In this document: positions 18,156 through 28,187 of the stretch, one piece after another
Layout: each line of letters opens with the position of its first letter
How positions within the stretch are numbered: the stretch's first letter is position 1
From: Crocinitomix sp044361315
GTDB lineage: Bacteria > Bacteroidota > Bacteroidia > Flavobacteriales_D > Crocinitomicaceae
Direction of reading: 5' to 3'
Assembly (NCBI GenBank): GCA_044361315.1
Contig: JBIKJA010000004.1
Span: 62,001-126,000, forward strand
DNA length: 64,000 nucleotides
Translations under genes and position numbers: made by a program
The notes under the pieces: model-generated
The model's database searches: none
What the model was told of the DNA's origin: nothing
Seen by the model: the letters and a program-made list of their open reading frames with translations, nothing else

Positions 18156-21100
18156 ATGAATAAAAGGCCACTTTTTCTTGTTTTTCTAGTTACCACAGTT
18201 CCATTTTTAAACAATTTATTCGGACAAACGGTTGATCCTTTTTCTTTGCGTTTCCAAACGTCTGCAAAAGGAAGTATTGATTTTGTATCAAACGCGAGTA
18301 TTGAATGTGATGGAACAGGGGGCGGCGGCGCCAATTGTGTTGATTTAGCCGCGCAATTACCTCCAATTTTTGCTGCCTGGAGTCAAAATAATGACCATAA
18401 TGCAACTTACATTGATATAGATGGAAATCCATCAACATTCAGTTCAACCTCAGACAGCCTTAACTTGCCATTATGTAGCGAGGTTTTATTTGCTGCTATT
18501 TATTGGGGGGGAAGATCTGACAACGGTGATCCAGGTTTTGCAAATCGTGGTAATATTAAAATTAAAACAGCTGGTGGTTCTTATGTTGATGTTACGGCAT
18601 CAGAAACTATTGATGCTACTATTGGTAATAGAGTTTATTATTGTTTCGCGGATATTACAGATTACATCAAATCAAATCCTACTAAATCAATGTACACTGT
18701 TGGAAACGTTTATAGCCGTTTAGGCGGAAGTAACATGTGGGCAGGTTGGAATATCGTGGTAGTTTATAAAAATGATTTATTTCCAATGCGCAATTTGAAC
18801 GTATTTGATGGATTGGTTAATGTTAATAGTGCAGGAACAAATGTAGAAGTTGGGATCACCGATTTCTTAACCCCCCCTTCTGGACCAGTAACATTCGAAG
18901 TAGGGGTATATGCTTATGAGGGTGATAGAGGGTTTGTTGGGGATTCACTTCTTTTTGATGGTGGCTCTGGTTATGTAGCAATTTCAAATGGCTTAAATCC
19001 TGTCGACGATATTTTCAACTTTTCTCAATCGCGAAATGGAGCAGTTAGTAATTCTCAAATTCCATTAATTCATAATAATATAAGTATTGACGCGGATATT
19101 TTTGCTCCCAACAATGTTGGATTTCCTTACATAGGTAATTCAGAGACGGAGGCCAATGTTAAAATTACCACAAGTAATGAAACCATTATGGTGCAGGTAA
19201 TTACCCTAGCAATTGACGTTTATGAACCAGACATGAGAGCGGGTGTTCGCGTAGAAGATCTTAATGGAGGAGATGTAGAACCAGGTGACATTTTAGAGTA
19301 CACAGTGGTCGGAAGTAATATTGGTTCGGATCCAGCGACTAACTCTTATATCGTAGACACGCTGGCACCAAATATTACCTTTGTGCCAGGTTCCATTGAA
19401 ATTATTCATGGACCAAATTTAGGTGTAAAAACGGATGGAGCAGGTGATGACCAGGGTTCTTATTTGCCTGGCCCACGTGTTGTTCGTCTAAATATTGGAA
19501 CTGGTGCAACTGGTGCAAGTGGAGGGGTAGTTTTGAATAGTCCTTCTGGAGTTGATAGCACAGTTTTTATTTTCCGTGCGCAGGCAATTGATGATTGTGT
19601 TAATTTATCTTGCGATAATGTCGTCGAAAATCAAGCATTTATTTTCGGTACAGGGACTGTTTCCGGAAATGAGATTAGTAATATCAGTAATCCAGGGGTA
19701 TTGGATGCCGATGGTTGTCCCGTGATTGGCACAACTTCTATTCTAATAAATATTTCGGATTGTGTTCTTCCACCTGACACGACCGTTGCAGGTTATTGTT
19801 CAGGCGTATTGTTTTCTTCATTCCCTTATGATGAATTAGGTTATGCTTATTATAATACAAGTTTTGTTGTTGTTCCTGCAGCCGTAGGCCCCGGAATATA
19901 TTATGCGATTCGCACACCTTTTGCAGGTTGTTCGGATACAATTGTGATTACAGTAACAACATTTTTTGCGCCTCCTACAACTTCAAACGCAGGTCCGGAC
20001 CACACAGGTTGTATTTCTCCTGGTACCGCAACGCTTGCTGGAAATAATCCGTTCATAGGTACTGGTCTTTGGACGGTTGTTTCAGGTGGTGCAACGGTTA
20101 CTTCTCCAACCTTATTTAATTCTGGTGTTACTGGTTTAACCGTTGGTGTGAATACATTTAGATGGACAATTACAAATGGTCCCTGCGCTGCATCTTTAGA
20201 TGATGTGATTATTAATGTGAGCGCTCCGCCTACCCCCGCAGCTGCTGGGACTGACCAATTATTGTGTTTGGTTACTTCAACGACCCTTGCTGGAAATAAC
20301 CCATTAGTGGGAACTGGTTTATGGACAGTTATTACTGAAGACGGTACAGTAACGACTCCTACTTTATTTAATTCTGGTGTTACTGGGCTAACGCCTGGTA
20401 TTAACACTTTCCGTTGGACAATTAGTACACCGGGATGTCCTCCAAGTTTTGATGATGTTGTGATCTCTTTTGACCCAGATTCAGATGGTGATGGTATTTG
20501 TGATGAGGATGATTTAGATGACGACAACGACGGTATTCCTGATTTAGAAGAAGGTGTTGCTGATACGGACGGTGATGGGGTAATTGATGCCTTGGATTTA
20601 GATTCTGACAATGATGGTATTCCAGATATCGTGGAAGCAGGTGGTGATGATACAGATGGTGATGGTAGTGTGGATGGATTTGAAGATTTAGATGGTGATG
20701 GTTTGGATGATGGTATCGAAGCGGATCCGTTGTATAATCCAGATTCTGATGACGATGGTATCGTAGATGCAAAAGATTTAGATTCAGACAATGACGGTAT
20801 ACCAGATGTAATTGAAGCAGGCGGAACAGATGTGGATGGTGATGGTGTCCTTGATGGATATACTGACGTTGATGGCGATGGTTTTGCTGATAGTGTTGAC
20901 ACAGACAACGACCTTACTCCAGGTGCTGGTGACGGTGGTGTTGCCCTAGAAAATCCTGATACAGATGGCGATGGTGTAGATGATCGTTTGGATTTAGATT
21001 CGGATAACGATGGTATTCCTGATGTGACTGAAAATGGCGGAACGGATGTTGACGGCGATGGTGTTCTTGATGGATATACCGACGTTGACAGCGATGGTTT

Positions 21101-23576
21101 TGCTGATTTTGTTGATACGGACGATAATACTGTTCTTGGTCCTGGGGATGGTGGAACAAGTTTACCAATTGGTGATGCTGATTTAGATGGTGTTCCAAAT
21201 TATTTGGATTTAGATTCGGATAACGATGGTATTTTAGATCTAGTTGAAGCAGGTGGAACGGATGCAGATGGAAACGGAAGAATTGATGATTTTGCAGATG
21301 TGGACGCCGATGGTTTTGCGGATGCAGTGGATACAGATGATAATACAACCCCTGGACCTGATGATGGTGGAACTTCATTGGAGATTCCGAATACTGACGG
21401 TACAGGTGGAGCAGATTATTTAGATATTGATGCAGACGGCGATGGAATCGTTGACAATTTAGAAGGACAACCTTCGGATGATTATACTGCCGCTACTGGC
21501 ACAGATGCCGATGGCGACGGAATTGATGATGCTTACGATGTGGATGCTGGTGGTTCTCCAATTGGTGATTATGACCATGATGGCGATGGCGCTCCTGATT
21601 ATGTGGATTTAGATTCAGATAATGATGGTGAAGGTGATGCAATCGAAGGAAATGATTTAGATGGTGATGGCGTGGCTGATACAGTTCCAACTGGAACAGA
21701 TTCCGACAACGACGGTCTTGATGATGCTTTTGATAAAGTTATTTTAACCCCTGATACTGCGTTCACCAATGCTGGAAATGGAATTGTTGATCCGTTAACG
21801 GATGGTACTTTCGGTGACACTGACGCACCAGGAATTGGGGATCTCGATTTCAGAGAAACGGATTATGATAACGATGGTATTCCAGATGCAGCGGATCTTG
21901 ATGATGACAATGATGGAATTCCTGATTTGGTCGAGGATTTAGATGAAGACGGTGATAATGATCCTACAACAAATCCAACGGATACTGACGGTGATGGAAT
22001 TTCTGACATGTTTGATTTAGATTCAGATAATGATGGAATTGCTGATATTGTTGAAGCAGGGGGAGTGGATGATAATGGAGACGGACGTGCAGATGCTATT
22101 AATCCTGACGGAACCTTAATCAATGATACAGACAACGATGGTTTAGATGATTTATATGATGGTGATAACGGTGGTGCTGATATTCCTAATACGGATACGG
22201 ATGGTGACGGACACTCAGATTTCCAAGATGTTGATTCAGATAACGACGGAATTTACGATGTTGTTGAAGATAGTGGTGTAGATGAAGATAACGACGGTCG
22301 CGTGGATGATTGGTTAGATTCTGATGTTGATGGCATTCCTGATTATGCTGACGTTGATGCTACAGGTGGAATCGATTTGGATGGCGACGGAATTGATGAT
22401 GCGGTTCAAGTGGGTGATGATGAAGATGACGACGGAATTGCAGATGATTTTGATGAAGATGCAAACGGCGACGGATGGGATGATGATGACGCAACAAATG
22501 GATTCGAAGACACAGATGGTGACGGTGTATTCGATCGTTTAGATCTTGATTCGGATAATGACGGTACACCAGATATTATTGAAGATGGCGGTGTTGATGA
22601 AAATAGAGACGGTAGAATTGATGACTTCACAGATCTTGACGGTGATGGTGCTGATGACGATAGCATGACAGATGGATTGCTGGACACAGAAGGTGATGGT
22701 GTTCCTGATCACGAAGATCTCGATTCGGATAACGATGGAATTACTGATGCTGAGGAGAATGGTAAACCAGATGATGATGGAGACGGAATCATTGACGACT
22801 TTACTGACCTTGACGGCGACGGTTGGGATGATGATCATCAAACAACTGATCCTGTCGATACAGACGGTGACGGTATTCCTGATTCTTTAGATTTAGATTC
22901 TGATAATGACGGAATTCTTGATATTATCGAAAGTGGCGGAACAGATATCAACGGTGATGGTGCGATTGATTATTTTGAAGATGAGAATGGTGACGGATTA
23001 GATGATACGGATGGTGGTGTAAGTCCTCCTGATACGGACGGTGATGGAATTGATGATTACCAAGATACGGATTCAGACAATGACGGTGTTCTTGATGTGG
23101 AAGAGAATGATCCAAATGGTGACGGTACTGGTCCAGATGATACGGATGGCGACGGTATTCCTGATTACCAAGATACAGATGATGATAATGATGGTGTTCT
23201 AACGGAGAATGAATCTGACAAAGATGAAAATGGCGTCTACACGGATTGTGATTCGGATGGTATCCCTGATTATCTTGATCCAGATCCATGTGGATTAACA
23301 ATTCCAACTGGTTTCTCTCCTGATAATGATGGAATCAATGATAAATTCATTATCAAAGGAATTGAAGCTTATCCAAACGCGTCTATGACCATTTTCAATA
23401 GATGGGGTAATAAGGTGTACGCATCAACTGGAGGTTATCCTAATGATTGGGACGGAACAAACCAATTTGGAATGACAGTAGGAGAAAGAAATCTACCAGT
23501 TGGAACCTACTTCTACGTCCTTGACCTTGGTGATGGAAGTGAAGTAGTTAAAGGATTCGTATTCATTAATAAATAA
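18156..23576 (+). CDS. Giant Asp-rich thrombospondin type 3-repeat surface protein, T9SS type B
   Basis: This 1806-residue protein has a signal peptide (residues 1-23, ending LFGQ). Residues 24-355 form an N-terminal domain of unknown type with Trp/Gly-rich strands. Residues about 360-450 are a DUF11-type repeat (VEPGDILEYTVVGSNIG). Residues about 605-770 hold two similar modules (TLAGNNPFIGTGLWTV, NTFRWTI). Residues about 772-1705 are an uninterrupted array of DxDxDGxxD calcium-binding TSP3-like repeats. The last 95 residues are a CHU_C type B sorting domain (IPTGFSPDNDGINDKFI, FNRWGNKVY, NLPVGTYFYVLDLG). It is probably a stiff, calcium-loaded surface stalk or adhesin exported by T9SS. The next genes encode PorP/SprF and an OmpA protein, its likely anchors. 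The exact function is unknown. Confidence 0.9.
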   Translation: MNKRPLFLVFLVTTVPFLNNLFGQTVDPFSLRFQTSAKGSIDFVSNASIECDGTGGGGANCVDLAAQLPPIFAAWSQNNDHNATYIDIDGNPSTFSSTSDSLNLPLCSEVLFAAIYWGGRSDNGDPGFANRGNIKIKTAGGSYVDVTASETIDATIGNRVYYCFADITDYIKSNPTKSMYTVGNVYSRLGGSNMWAGWNIVVVYKNDLFPMRNLNVFDGLVNVNSAGTNVEVGITDFLTPPSGPVTFEVGVYAYEGDRGFVGDSLLFDGGSGYVAISNGLNPVDDIFNFSQSRNGAVSNSQIPLIHNNISIDADIFAPNNVGFPYIGNSETEANVKITTSNETIMVQVITLAIDVYEPDMRAGVRVEDLNGGDVEPGDILEYTVVGSNIGSDPATNSYIVDTLAPNITFVPGSIEIIHGPNLGVKTDGAGDDQGSYLPGPRVVRLNIGTGATGASGGVVLNSPSGVDSTVFIFRAQAIDDCVNLSCDNVVENQAFIFGTGTVSGNEISNISNPGVLDADGCPVIGTTSILINISDCVLPPDTTVAGYCSGVLFSSFPYDELGYAYYNTSFVVVPAAVGPGIYYAIRTPFAGCSDTIVITVTTFFAPPTTSNAGPDHTGCISPGTATLAGNNPFIGTGLWTVVSGGATVTSPTLFNSGVTGLTVGVNTFRWTITNGPCAASLDDVIINVSAPPTPAAAGTDQLLCLVTSTTLAGNNPLVGTGLWTVITEDGTVTTPTLFNSGVTGLTPGINTFRWTISTPGCPPSFDDVVISFDPDSDGDGICDEDDLDDDNDGIPDLEEGVADTDGDGVIDALDLDSDNDGIPDIVEAGGDDTDGDGSVDGFEDLDGDGLDDGIEADPLYNPDSDDDGIVDAKDLDSDNDGIPDVIEAGGTDVDGDGVLDGYTDVDGDGFADSVDTDNDLTPGAGDGGVALENPDTDGDGVDDRLDLDSDNDGIPDVTENGGTDVDGDGVLDGYTDVDSDGFADFVDTDDNTVLGPGDGGTSLPIGDADLDGVPNYLDLDSDNDGILDLVEAGGTDADGNGRIDDFADVDADGFADAVDTDDNTTPGPDDGGTSLEIPNTDGTGGADYLDIDADGDGIVDNLEGQPSDDYTAATGTDADGDGIDDAYDVDAGGSPIGDYDHDGDGAPDYVDLDSDNDGEGDAIEGNDLDGDGVADTVPTGTDSDNDGLDDAFDKVILTPDTAFTNAGNGIVDPLTDGTFGDTDAPGIGDLDFRETDYDNDGIPDAADLDDDNDGIPDLVEDLDEDGDNDPTTNPTDTDGDGISDMFDLDSDNDGIADIVEAGGVDDNGDGRADAINPDGTLINDTDNDGLDDLYDGDNGGADIPNTDTDGDGHSDFQDVDSDNDGIYDVVEDSGVDEDNDGRVDDWLDSDVDGIPDYADVDATGGIDLDGDGIDDAVQVGDDEDDDGIADDFDEDANGDGWDDDDATNGFEDTDGDGVFDRLDLDSDNDGTPDIIEDGGVDENRDGRIDDFTDLDGDGADDDSMTDGLLDTEGDGVPDHEDLDSDNDGITDAEENGKPDDDGDGIIDDFTDLDGDGWDDDHQTTDPVDTDGDGIPDSLDLDSDNDGILDIIESGGTDINGDGAIDYFEDENGDGLDDTDGGVSPPDTDGDGIDDYQDTDSDNDGVLDVEENDPNGDGTGPDDTDGDGIPDYQDTDDDNDGVLTENESDKDENGVYTDCDSDGIPDYLDPDPCGLTIPTGFSPDNDGINDKFIIKGIEAYPNASMTIFNRWGNKVYASTGGYPNDWDGTNQFGMTVGERNLPVGTYFYVLDLGDGSEVVKGFVFINK
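20471..23280 (+). repeat. TSP3-type DxDxDG repeat array
   Basis: About 930 residues dominated by Asp, Gly and Asn repeat units such as DLDSDNDGIPD and DTDGDGVDD, with longer composite units of about 60 residues (for example ending EAGGTDVDGDGVLDGYTDVD). Codons for Asp and Gly vary between units, so the array is not freshly duplicated. The low complexity creates long open frames on the opposite strand that I reject as genes. Confidence 0.85.
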
Positions 23577-23583
23577 AAAAATT

Positions 23584-23617
23584 AAGAGGTGGGGGGTTCC
23601 ACTCCGCCTCTTGTTTT
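23584..23617 (+). terminator. Hairpin between TSP3 adhesin gene and porP/sprF-like gene
   Basis: AAGAGGTG (23584-23591) pairs with CGCCTCTT (23605-23612) with one G-T pair, and is followed by GTTTT. Lying inside a likely operon, it may be a partial terminator that sets the ratio of adhesin to downstream proteins. Confidence 0.5.
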
Positions 23618-23631
23618 AAAAAAAATAAGAA

Positions 23632-24567
23632 ATGAAAAAATTAGTTTTAATCGCATTGGTGTTGATCAGCGCTTTTCAATTAAAAGCCCAACAAGAAGCC
23701 ATGTTTACGCATTATTCGTTTAATACATTAGCTGTTAATCCTGGTTATGCAGGAAGCAGAGATGCATTGACGGTAACAGGTTTACACCGGTCTCAATGGG
23801 TAAGTTTCCCAGGAGCACCAATCACACAAACGTTGACACTTCACACGCCAGTTTTTAATGACAAAATTGGTTTGGGATTATCCTTTGTCAATGACAAAAT
23901 TGGCCCAACAAAAAGCGCTGGAGTTTTCGTTGATTTTGCTTATAAAATTAAAGCGGGTGATAAAGGAAAATTAGCCTTTGGATTAAAAGGCGGATTAAAT
24001 GTAAGAGGGGACGAATTAACAACTCTTTCCACCATCGACGACAATGATCCAAATTTCCAAAATAATGTACAAAGCCAATTATTACCAAATTTTGGTTTTG
24101 GAATTTACTACTCTTTACCGCGATTTTATGCAGGAATTTCAACACCAAGATTGCTAGAAAATAAATTTGAAACCAATACAACTTCTGGTACAACAAATTT
24201 GGCATCTGAAGCGAGACATTATTATTTCATTGCTGGGACAATTTTTGATTTGACAAGTAATGGTAATTTGAAATTGAAACCAACAACTTTTGTAAAGGTA
24301 ACCACTGCTGCGCCCGTCGAATTGGACGTAACTGCCTTGTTTTATTACAAAGATATGATTTGGGCAGGACCAATGTTTAGAACTGGTGACGCATTTGGTG
24401 TTTTAGCAGGGATCAATATCACAGATCAATTTGCCTTAGGATATTCATTTGATTGGTCTTTCGGAAATAGCACTGGACGTTACAACGCTGGTTCACACGA
24501 ATTAATGTTGAGATACGATTTTATCTTTAATGAAAAATCTAAAATAGAATCTCCAAGATATTTTTAA
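23632..24567 (+). CDS. PorP/SprF family type IX secretion outer-membrane protein
   Basis: This 311-residue protein has a signal peptide (residues 1-19, ending LKAQ). It carries the family signature MFTHYSFNTLAVNPGYAGSR followed by GLHRSQWVSFPGAPITQT, and repeated barrel strands such as GLGLSFVNDKIGPTKS and FALGYSFDWSFGNSTG. It is a paralogue of the gene at 7941-8885 but clearly closer to the PorP/SprF consensus. It sits 55 bp after a type B cargo gene and 31 bp before an OmpA/PD40 gene, a common Bacteroidetes trio. Its role is probably to anchor or translocate the preceding adhesin at the outer membrane. This is inferred from context. Confidence 0.94.
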   Translation: MKKLVLIALVLISAFQLKAQQEAMFTHYSFNTLAVNPGYAGSRDALTVTGLHRSQWVSFPGAPITQTLTLHTPVFNDKIGLGLSFVNDKIGPTKSAGVFVDFAYKIKAGDKGKLAFGLKGGLNVRGDELTTLSTIDDNDPNFQNNVQSQLLPNFGFGIYYSLPRFYAGISTPRLLENKFETNTTSGTTNLASEARHYYFIAGTIFDLTSNGNLKLKPTTFVKVTTAAPVELDVTALFYYKDMIWAGPMFRTGDAFGVLAGINITDQFALGYSFDWSFGNSTGRYNAGSHELMLRYDFIFNEKSKIESPRYF

Positions 24568-24598
24568 TAATTATTGGTTTTCAAGATTTTAAAAAGGA

Positions 24599-26860
24599 AT
24601 GAAAATGAAAAAATTAGTTTTTATAGCAGCGATTTTCAGCTTTTCTTTCGTGTCATTGGCACAAGAAGGTGGAAAGGTTAAGAAAGCAGATAAGGCATAC
24701 GAAATGTTTTCTTATGACATCGCAATTGAAAAATATAGCGAGGTTGACCAAACTTCGATGGATGTAAAGAGAAAACAAGCACTTAGTTATTGGAGAACAC
24801 ATAATTCTTTAGCTGCTGAACCATTATTTAGAGAAATCGTCACTACCGATGGTCACATTGCAACTGACATCTATTGTTATGCCGCTGTTCTTAGAGAGAA
24901 TAAAAAATATAAAGAATCGGAAGAGTGGATGAGTAAATATGCCGAGATGAATGTGACCGATTCTCGTGGAAAAATGTATGCAAAAGAAAAAGGTTCATTT
25001 GAGCGATTATTAAAAGAAAACAGCAGCTTTACAATTAGAAATCTGGACATAAATTCAGAACAACAAGATTTTGCAGCAGCATTTTACAAAGATCAAGTTG
25101 TCTTTGCATCAAGCCGTGAAGGAACTAAATCTGTTCGTAGAAAATGGAATTGGAATCGGTTGCCGTTTTTAGATGTTTATGTTGCCCATAAAAATGAAGA
25201 TTTTAGTCTTGTTAACCCGGCTATTTTAAGAGGAAAAATCAACAAAAAATTTCATGAAGGCCCGGTTGCATTTAATAAGGAAGGCGATTTCATGATCTTC
25301 ACCAGAAATAATTATGATGGGAAAAGTTCACAAGGGGTGGTGAGATTACAAATGTTTTCGAGCAAATTGGTGGGTGGAAAATGGGAAAAACCAAAAGCGC
25401 TGCCGTTTAATCATAACGAATATTCGGTTGGACACGCCACCATTTCTGCTGATGGTAAATGGTTGTATTTCGCATCCAATATGCCTGGTGGAATTGGTGG
25501 AGTTGATATTTATCGAGTGGAAATTAAAGAAGATGGGTCGTATGGTAAAGCGATAAATTTGGGTGAAGGATTGAATACAGAAGGAGATGAAATGTTTCCT
25601 TTTATTCATGCCGGAAGTGAAATGTTATTTTTCTCTTCTAATGGTCGTGTTGGTATAGGGGGACAAGATATATTTTTAGCACAGATTAAGGAGGATTTGA
25701 GCATTGGAAAAATTTTAAATCTTGGTGCTCCAATCAATGGAAATTCGGACGATTTTTCTTTAGTTTTAAATGACACACAAACCAAAGGTTATTTCTCATC
25801 TAACCGCGAAGGAGGCAAAGGTAGTGATGACATTTACAGCTTTGATTTAAGTAAACCATTTACTTTTGGTACGTTAATTAAAGGGGTGGCTAGAGATAAA
25901 AAAGGTGAGTTATTGGCACAAACCACAGTTACTCTGTTTGATCTATTATCCGGTGAAGAAATCAAAGTTTTAACCGAAGAAGACGGTAGTTACGAATTTA
26001 TTGTGGAACCTAACAAAACGTTCAATTTAAGAGGTCAAAAACCTAAATATTTTGATGGAACAAATGCGGTAGATACGGATACTGAAGATGATGTAATTAT
26101 CGTTAATCTAGAACTTGAAAAAGATCCACGTTTATCGTTATTAGCTTTAGTTACAGACAAACAAAGCGGTGCGCCATTAGACGGTGTTAAAATGACAATT
26201 ATCGACAATATGACAGGGGAGAAGGAAGTGGTTTACACACCTAGTTCGGGAGATCATTTAAAACCACTTATGGATAAAAAGTTAAATGATCATGGTAGCT
26301 ACAATATCGAATTAGAAAAAAATGGATATTTAGGGAAAACCGTTACTTATAATACCTTGTTTGATAAAGAAGGAAAATATGAAGTACATAACGCATTGGA
26401 TTTAACATTAGACCCTATTAAAGTTGGTGCCGATTTATCCAAAATTATTGACATTAACCCAATTTATTTTGATTTGAACAAATTCTTTATCCGTACAGAT
26501 GCTGCCATCGAGTTGGATAAAATTGTGAAGGTAATGAATGAAAATCCAACCATGGTAATTGAATTGGGTTCGCATACGGATTCACGCGGTAGTGATGCTT
26601 CTAACGAATCACTTTCTTCGAAAAGGGCAAAAGCATCTGCTCAATATATCAAAGAACGAATCACTAATCCGGACCGAATTTATGGGAAAGGCTTCGGTGA
26701 ATCAGTTCCAAATGTAATAGATTTAAGTTCAGATGGTGGAGCTCAAAAACAAGTTTTAACCGAAGCGTTCATCAATTCATTTATGAAATCGGATAAGAAA
26801 AAATTTGATCTATATCACCAAATGAATCGTCGTACAGAATTTATCATTATAAAAATGTAA
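24599..26860 (+). CDS. OmpA family protein with PD40 propeller and carboxypeptidase-like domains (PorE-like layout)
   Basis: In this 753-residue protein a signal peptide (ending VSLAQ) is followed by TPR-like helices (residues 25-130) and a PD40/WD40-like propeller (about 140-415; for example ISADGKWLYFASNMPGGIGG and YFSSNREGGKGSDDIYSFD). Next come two carboxypeptidase-regulatory-like beta domains (about 425-500 and 515-600) and a C-terminal OmpA peptidoglycan-binding domain (PIYFDLNKFFIRTDAA, ELGSHTDSRGSDASNESLS). The domain order equals that of T9SS component PorE, but there is no lipobox. Paralogues of this layout usually accompany PorP/SprF genes. It likely links the surface complex to peptidoglycan. 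A second ATG 6 bp downstream (24605) is better spaced from AAGGA and may be the true start. Confidence 0.92.
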   Translation: MKMKKLVFIAAIFSFSFVSLAQEGGKVKKADKAYEMFSYDIAIEKYSEVDQTSMDVKRKQALSYWRTHNSLAAEPLFREIVTTDGHIATDIYCYAAVLRENKKYKESEEWMSKYAEMNVTDSRGKMYAKEKGSFERLLKENSSFTIRNLDINSEQQDFAAAFYKDQVVFASSREGTKSVRRKWNWNRLPFLDVYVAHKNEDFSLVNPAILRGKINKKFHEGPVAFNKEGDFMIFTRNNYDGKSSQGVVRLQMFSSKLVGGKWEKPKALPFNHNEYSVGHATISADGKWLYFASNMPGGIGGVDIYRVEIKEDGSYGKAINLGEGLNTEGDEMFPFIHAGSEMLFFSSNGRVGIGGQDIFLAQIKEDLSIGKILNLGAPINGNSDDFSLVLNDTQTKGYFSSNREGGKGSDDIYSFDLSKPFTFGTLIKGVARDKKGELLAQTTVTLFDLLSGEEIKVLTEEDGSYEFIVEPNKTFNLRGQKPKYFDGTNAVDTDTEDDVIIVNLELEKDPRLSLLALVTDKQSGAPLDGVKMTIIDNMTGEKEVVYTPSSGDHLKPLMDKKLNDHGSYNIELEKNGYLGKTVTYNTLFDKEGKYEVHNALDLTLDPIKVGADLSKIIDINPIYFDLNKFFIRTDAAIELDKIVKVMNENPTMVIELGSHTDSRGSDASNESLSSKRAKASAQYIKERITNPDRIYGKGFGESVPNVIDLSSDGGAQKQVLTEAFINSFMKSDKKKFDLYHQMNRRTEFIIIKM

Positions 26861-26883
26861 GTTCATTTTCTTAATTAATTTTG

Positions 26884-26919
26884 ATGCTGCCTTTTTTGAA
26901 AGAATTTGGCAGCATTTTT
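26884..26919 (+). terminator. Rho-independent terminator after the OmpA-family gene
   Basis: ATGCTGCC (26884-26891) and GGCAGCAT (26908-26915) form a perfect 8-bp stem followed by TTTTT. It lies 24 bp after the stop and separates the surface operon from the regulator gene. Confidence 0.8.
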
Positions 26920-26968
26920 GTTTTGTTTGCTTAAATGAGAAATTTGTTTATATTTAAGAAAAAAGGAC

Positions 26969-27673
26969 ATGCTTAAAGTAGTGATTTTAGATGATGATAA
27001 AATTTCAAGAGAAATTATTCGATCGTACAGTAACTTTACCGATTTCCTAACAATAAATGCGGAATTTGATAATCCTGTGCAAGCGCTAAAGGAGTTGGAA
27101 CAATTGAATTGTGACTTGATTTTTCTAGACATTGAAATGCCTGAAATGTCAGGTATTGATTTTATTGAAGCGGCAAAACACATTCCTCAAGTAATAATCA
27201 TTAGTTCTAAACCTGAATACGCAGCTGAATCTTATAATTACCATGTAACGGATTATTTGGTTAAACCTATTGAATATAATCGGTTTTTAAAAGCAGCTAA
27301 CCGTGCAAAGGCCATCAGCGAAACAATTTCATTAAACGCCCCAGTAGATGAAAAGTACATTTTTGTTAAATCAAACGGTGATTTGGTGAAACTCAATTTC
27401 TCTACAATCCTTTATGTCGAAGCTTTTGCGGATTATATCCAAATTCATACTGACGACAAACGTTATACCGTTTTGTCAACCATGAAATCTATTCAAGTTA
27501 AACTAGGTGGTGATGATTTTCTGAGAGTTCACCGTTCTTTTATTGTTGCTATCAATCGAATAGAAGTTATTCACGAAAATACGCTAGTATTTGGCAAAAA
27601 ATCGGTCAAAATAAGTCGAAAATATAAAAAAGGATTAAAAGATAAAATTGCTGAAATATCTAAAGATGTCTAA
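26969..27673 (+). CDS. LytTR-family response regulator
   Basis: In this 234-residue protein, residues 1-118 are a receiver domain with acidic pocket DDD (residues 8-10), phospho-acceptor Asp54 in LIFLDIEMPEMSG, the conserved Ser of IIISSK and Lys of LVKP. Residues about 135-230 are a LytTR DNA-binding domain (KYIFVKSNGDLVKLNF, ILYVEAFADYIQIHT, FLRVHRSFIVAINRI). Such regulators normally act with a LytS-type kinase; none is adjacent. It has an AAGGA Shine-Dalgarno and its own upstream region after a terminator. The next gene is an Hpt protein, so it may belong to a phosphorelay. Targets are unknown; the neighbouring surface operon is a candidate. Confidence 0.94.
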   Translation: MLKVVILDDDKISREIIRSYSNFTDFLTINAEFDNPVQALKELEQLNCDLIFLDIEMPEMSGIDFIEAAKHIPQVIIISSKPEYAAESYNYHVTDYLVKPIEYNRFLKAANRAKAISETISLNAPVDEKYIFVKSNGDLVKLNFSTILYVEAFADYIQIHTDDKRYTVLSTMKSIQVKLGGDDFLRVHRSFIVAINRIEVIHENTLVFGKKSVKISRKYKKGLKDKIAEISKDV

Positions 27674-27804
27674 ATCGTTTATTGGTGATTTTATGCAATA
27701 AACAAGTGATATTTTATCGTTAATCGACAAATTATGACCAATTACCGATTCTAAAAAATTTAGACCTTCATTTGGGTTATATTCGTAAGAACTTTTAATA
27801 CGAT

Positions 27805-28176
27805 ATGGACAAAACTGAGGATATTTCATCACAATTTAATGCGGGGGATAAATTTTTTAGACAAATGCTTGACGCAGGTGTGGCAGATAGTACATTTATT
27901 CGTGAAATTGTAAAAATGTTTATTGAAGAAGGAAACGAAAGCTTGAAAAGTTTGAAACAAAGCATTGAAAAAGATGATTTGCAAGCAATTCAAATGTATG
28001 CCCACAAATTAAAATCTAGTTTTTTGATTTTTGACATGCACGAAGCGCATGAAATTGTTTCTTCAATCGAAGATCCTGTCCTAAATGAACAATCTGACAA
28101 TTTAAAAAAGCATTCTCAATTACAAGTATATTGTAATCAAGCCTTTAAAAAACTAAAGGCAAAACACCTTGTTTAA
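27805..28176 (+). CDS. Hpt domain phosphotransfer protein
   Basis: This 123-residue protein is a single four-helix Hpt domain. The phospho-accepting His67 lies in MYAHKLKSSFLIF (consensus AHxLKSS). The upstream helix (FIREIVKMFIEEGNESL) matches the family's FxxxxxxxL pattern. There is no kinase domain, signal peptide or membrane segment. It lies 131 bp after the LytTR regulator, in the same direction. It probably relays phosphate between an unlinked hybrid kinase and a receiver, perhaps the LytTR protein. That pairing is an inference. Confidence 0.85.
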   Translation: MDKTEDISSQFNAGDKFFRQMLDAGVADSTFIREIVKMFIEEGNESLKSLKQSIEKDDLQAIQMYAHKLKSSFLIFDMHEAHEIVSSIEDPVLNEQSDNLKKHSQLQVYCNQAFKKLKAKHLV

Positions 28177-28187
28177 TTCTAGGTTCC

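Noticed and set aside
19901..20908. Long Ser/Pro-rich frame (335 codons) opposite the TSP3 array
   Set aside because: It is the antisense of the repetitive Asp/Gly codons; the sense strand encodes a coherent protein with signal peptide and sorting domain. Several other His-rich antisense frames between 20400 and 23300 are rejected for the same reason.
27677..27703. Hairpin GTTTATTG/CAATAAAC after the LytTR gene as a terminator
   Set aside because: The stem is AT-rich and no T-run follows; too weak to call.
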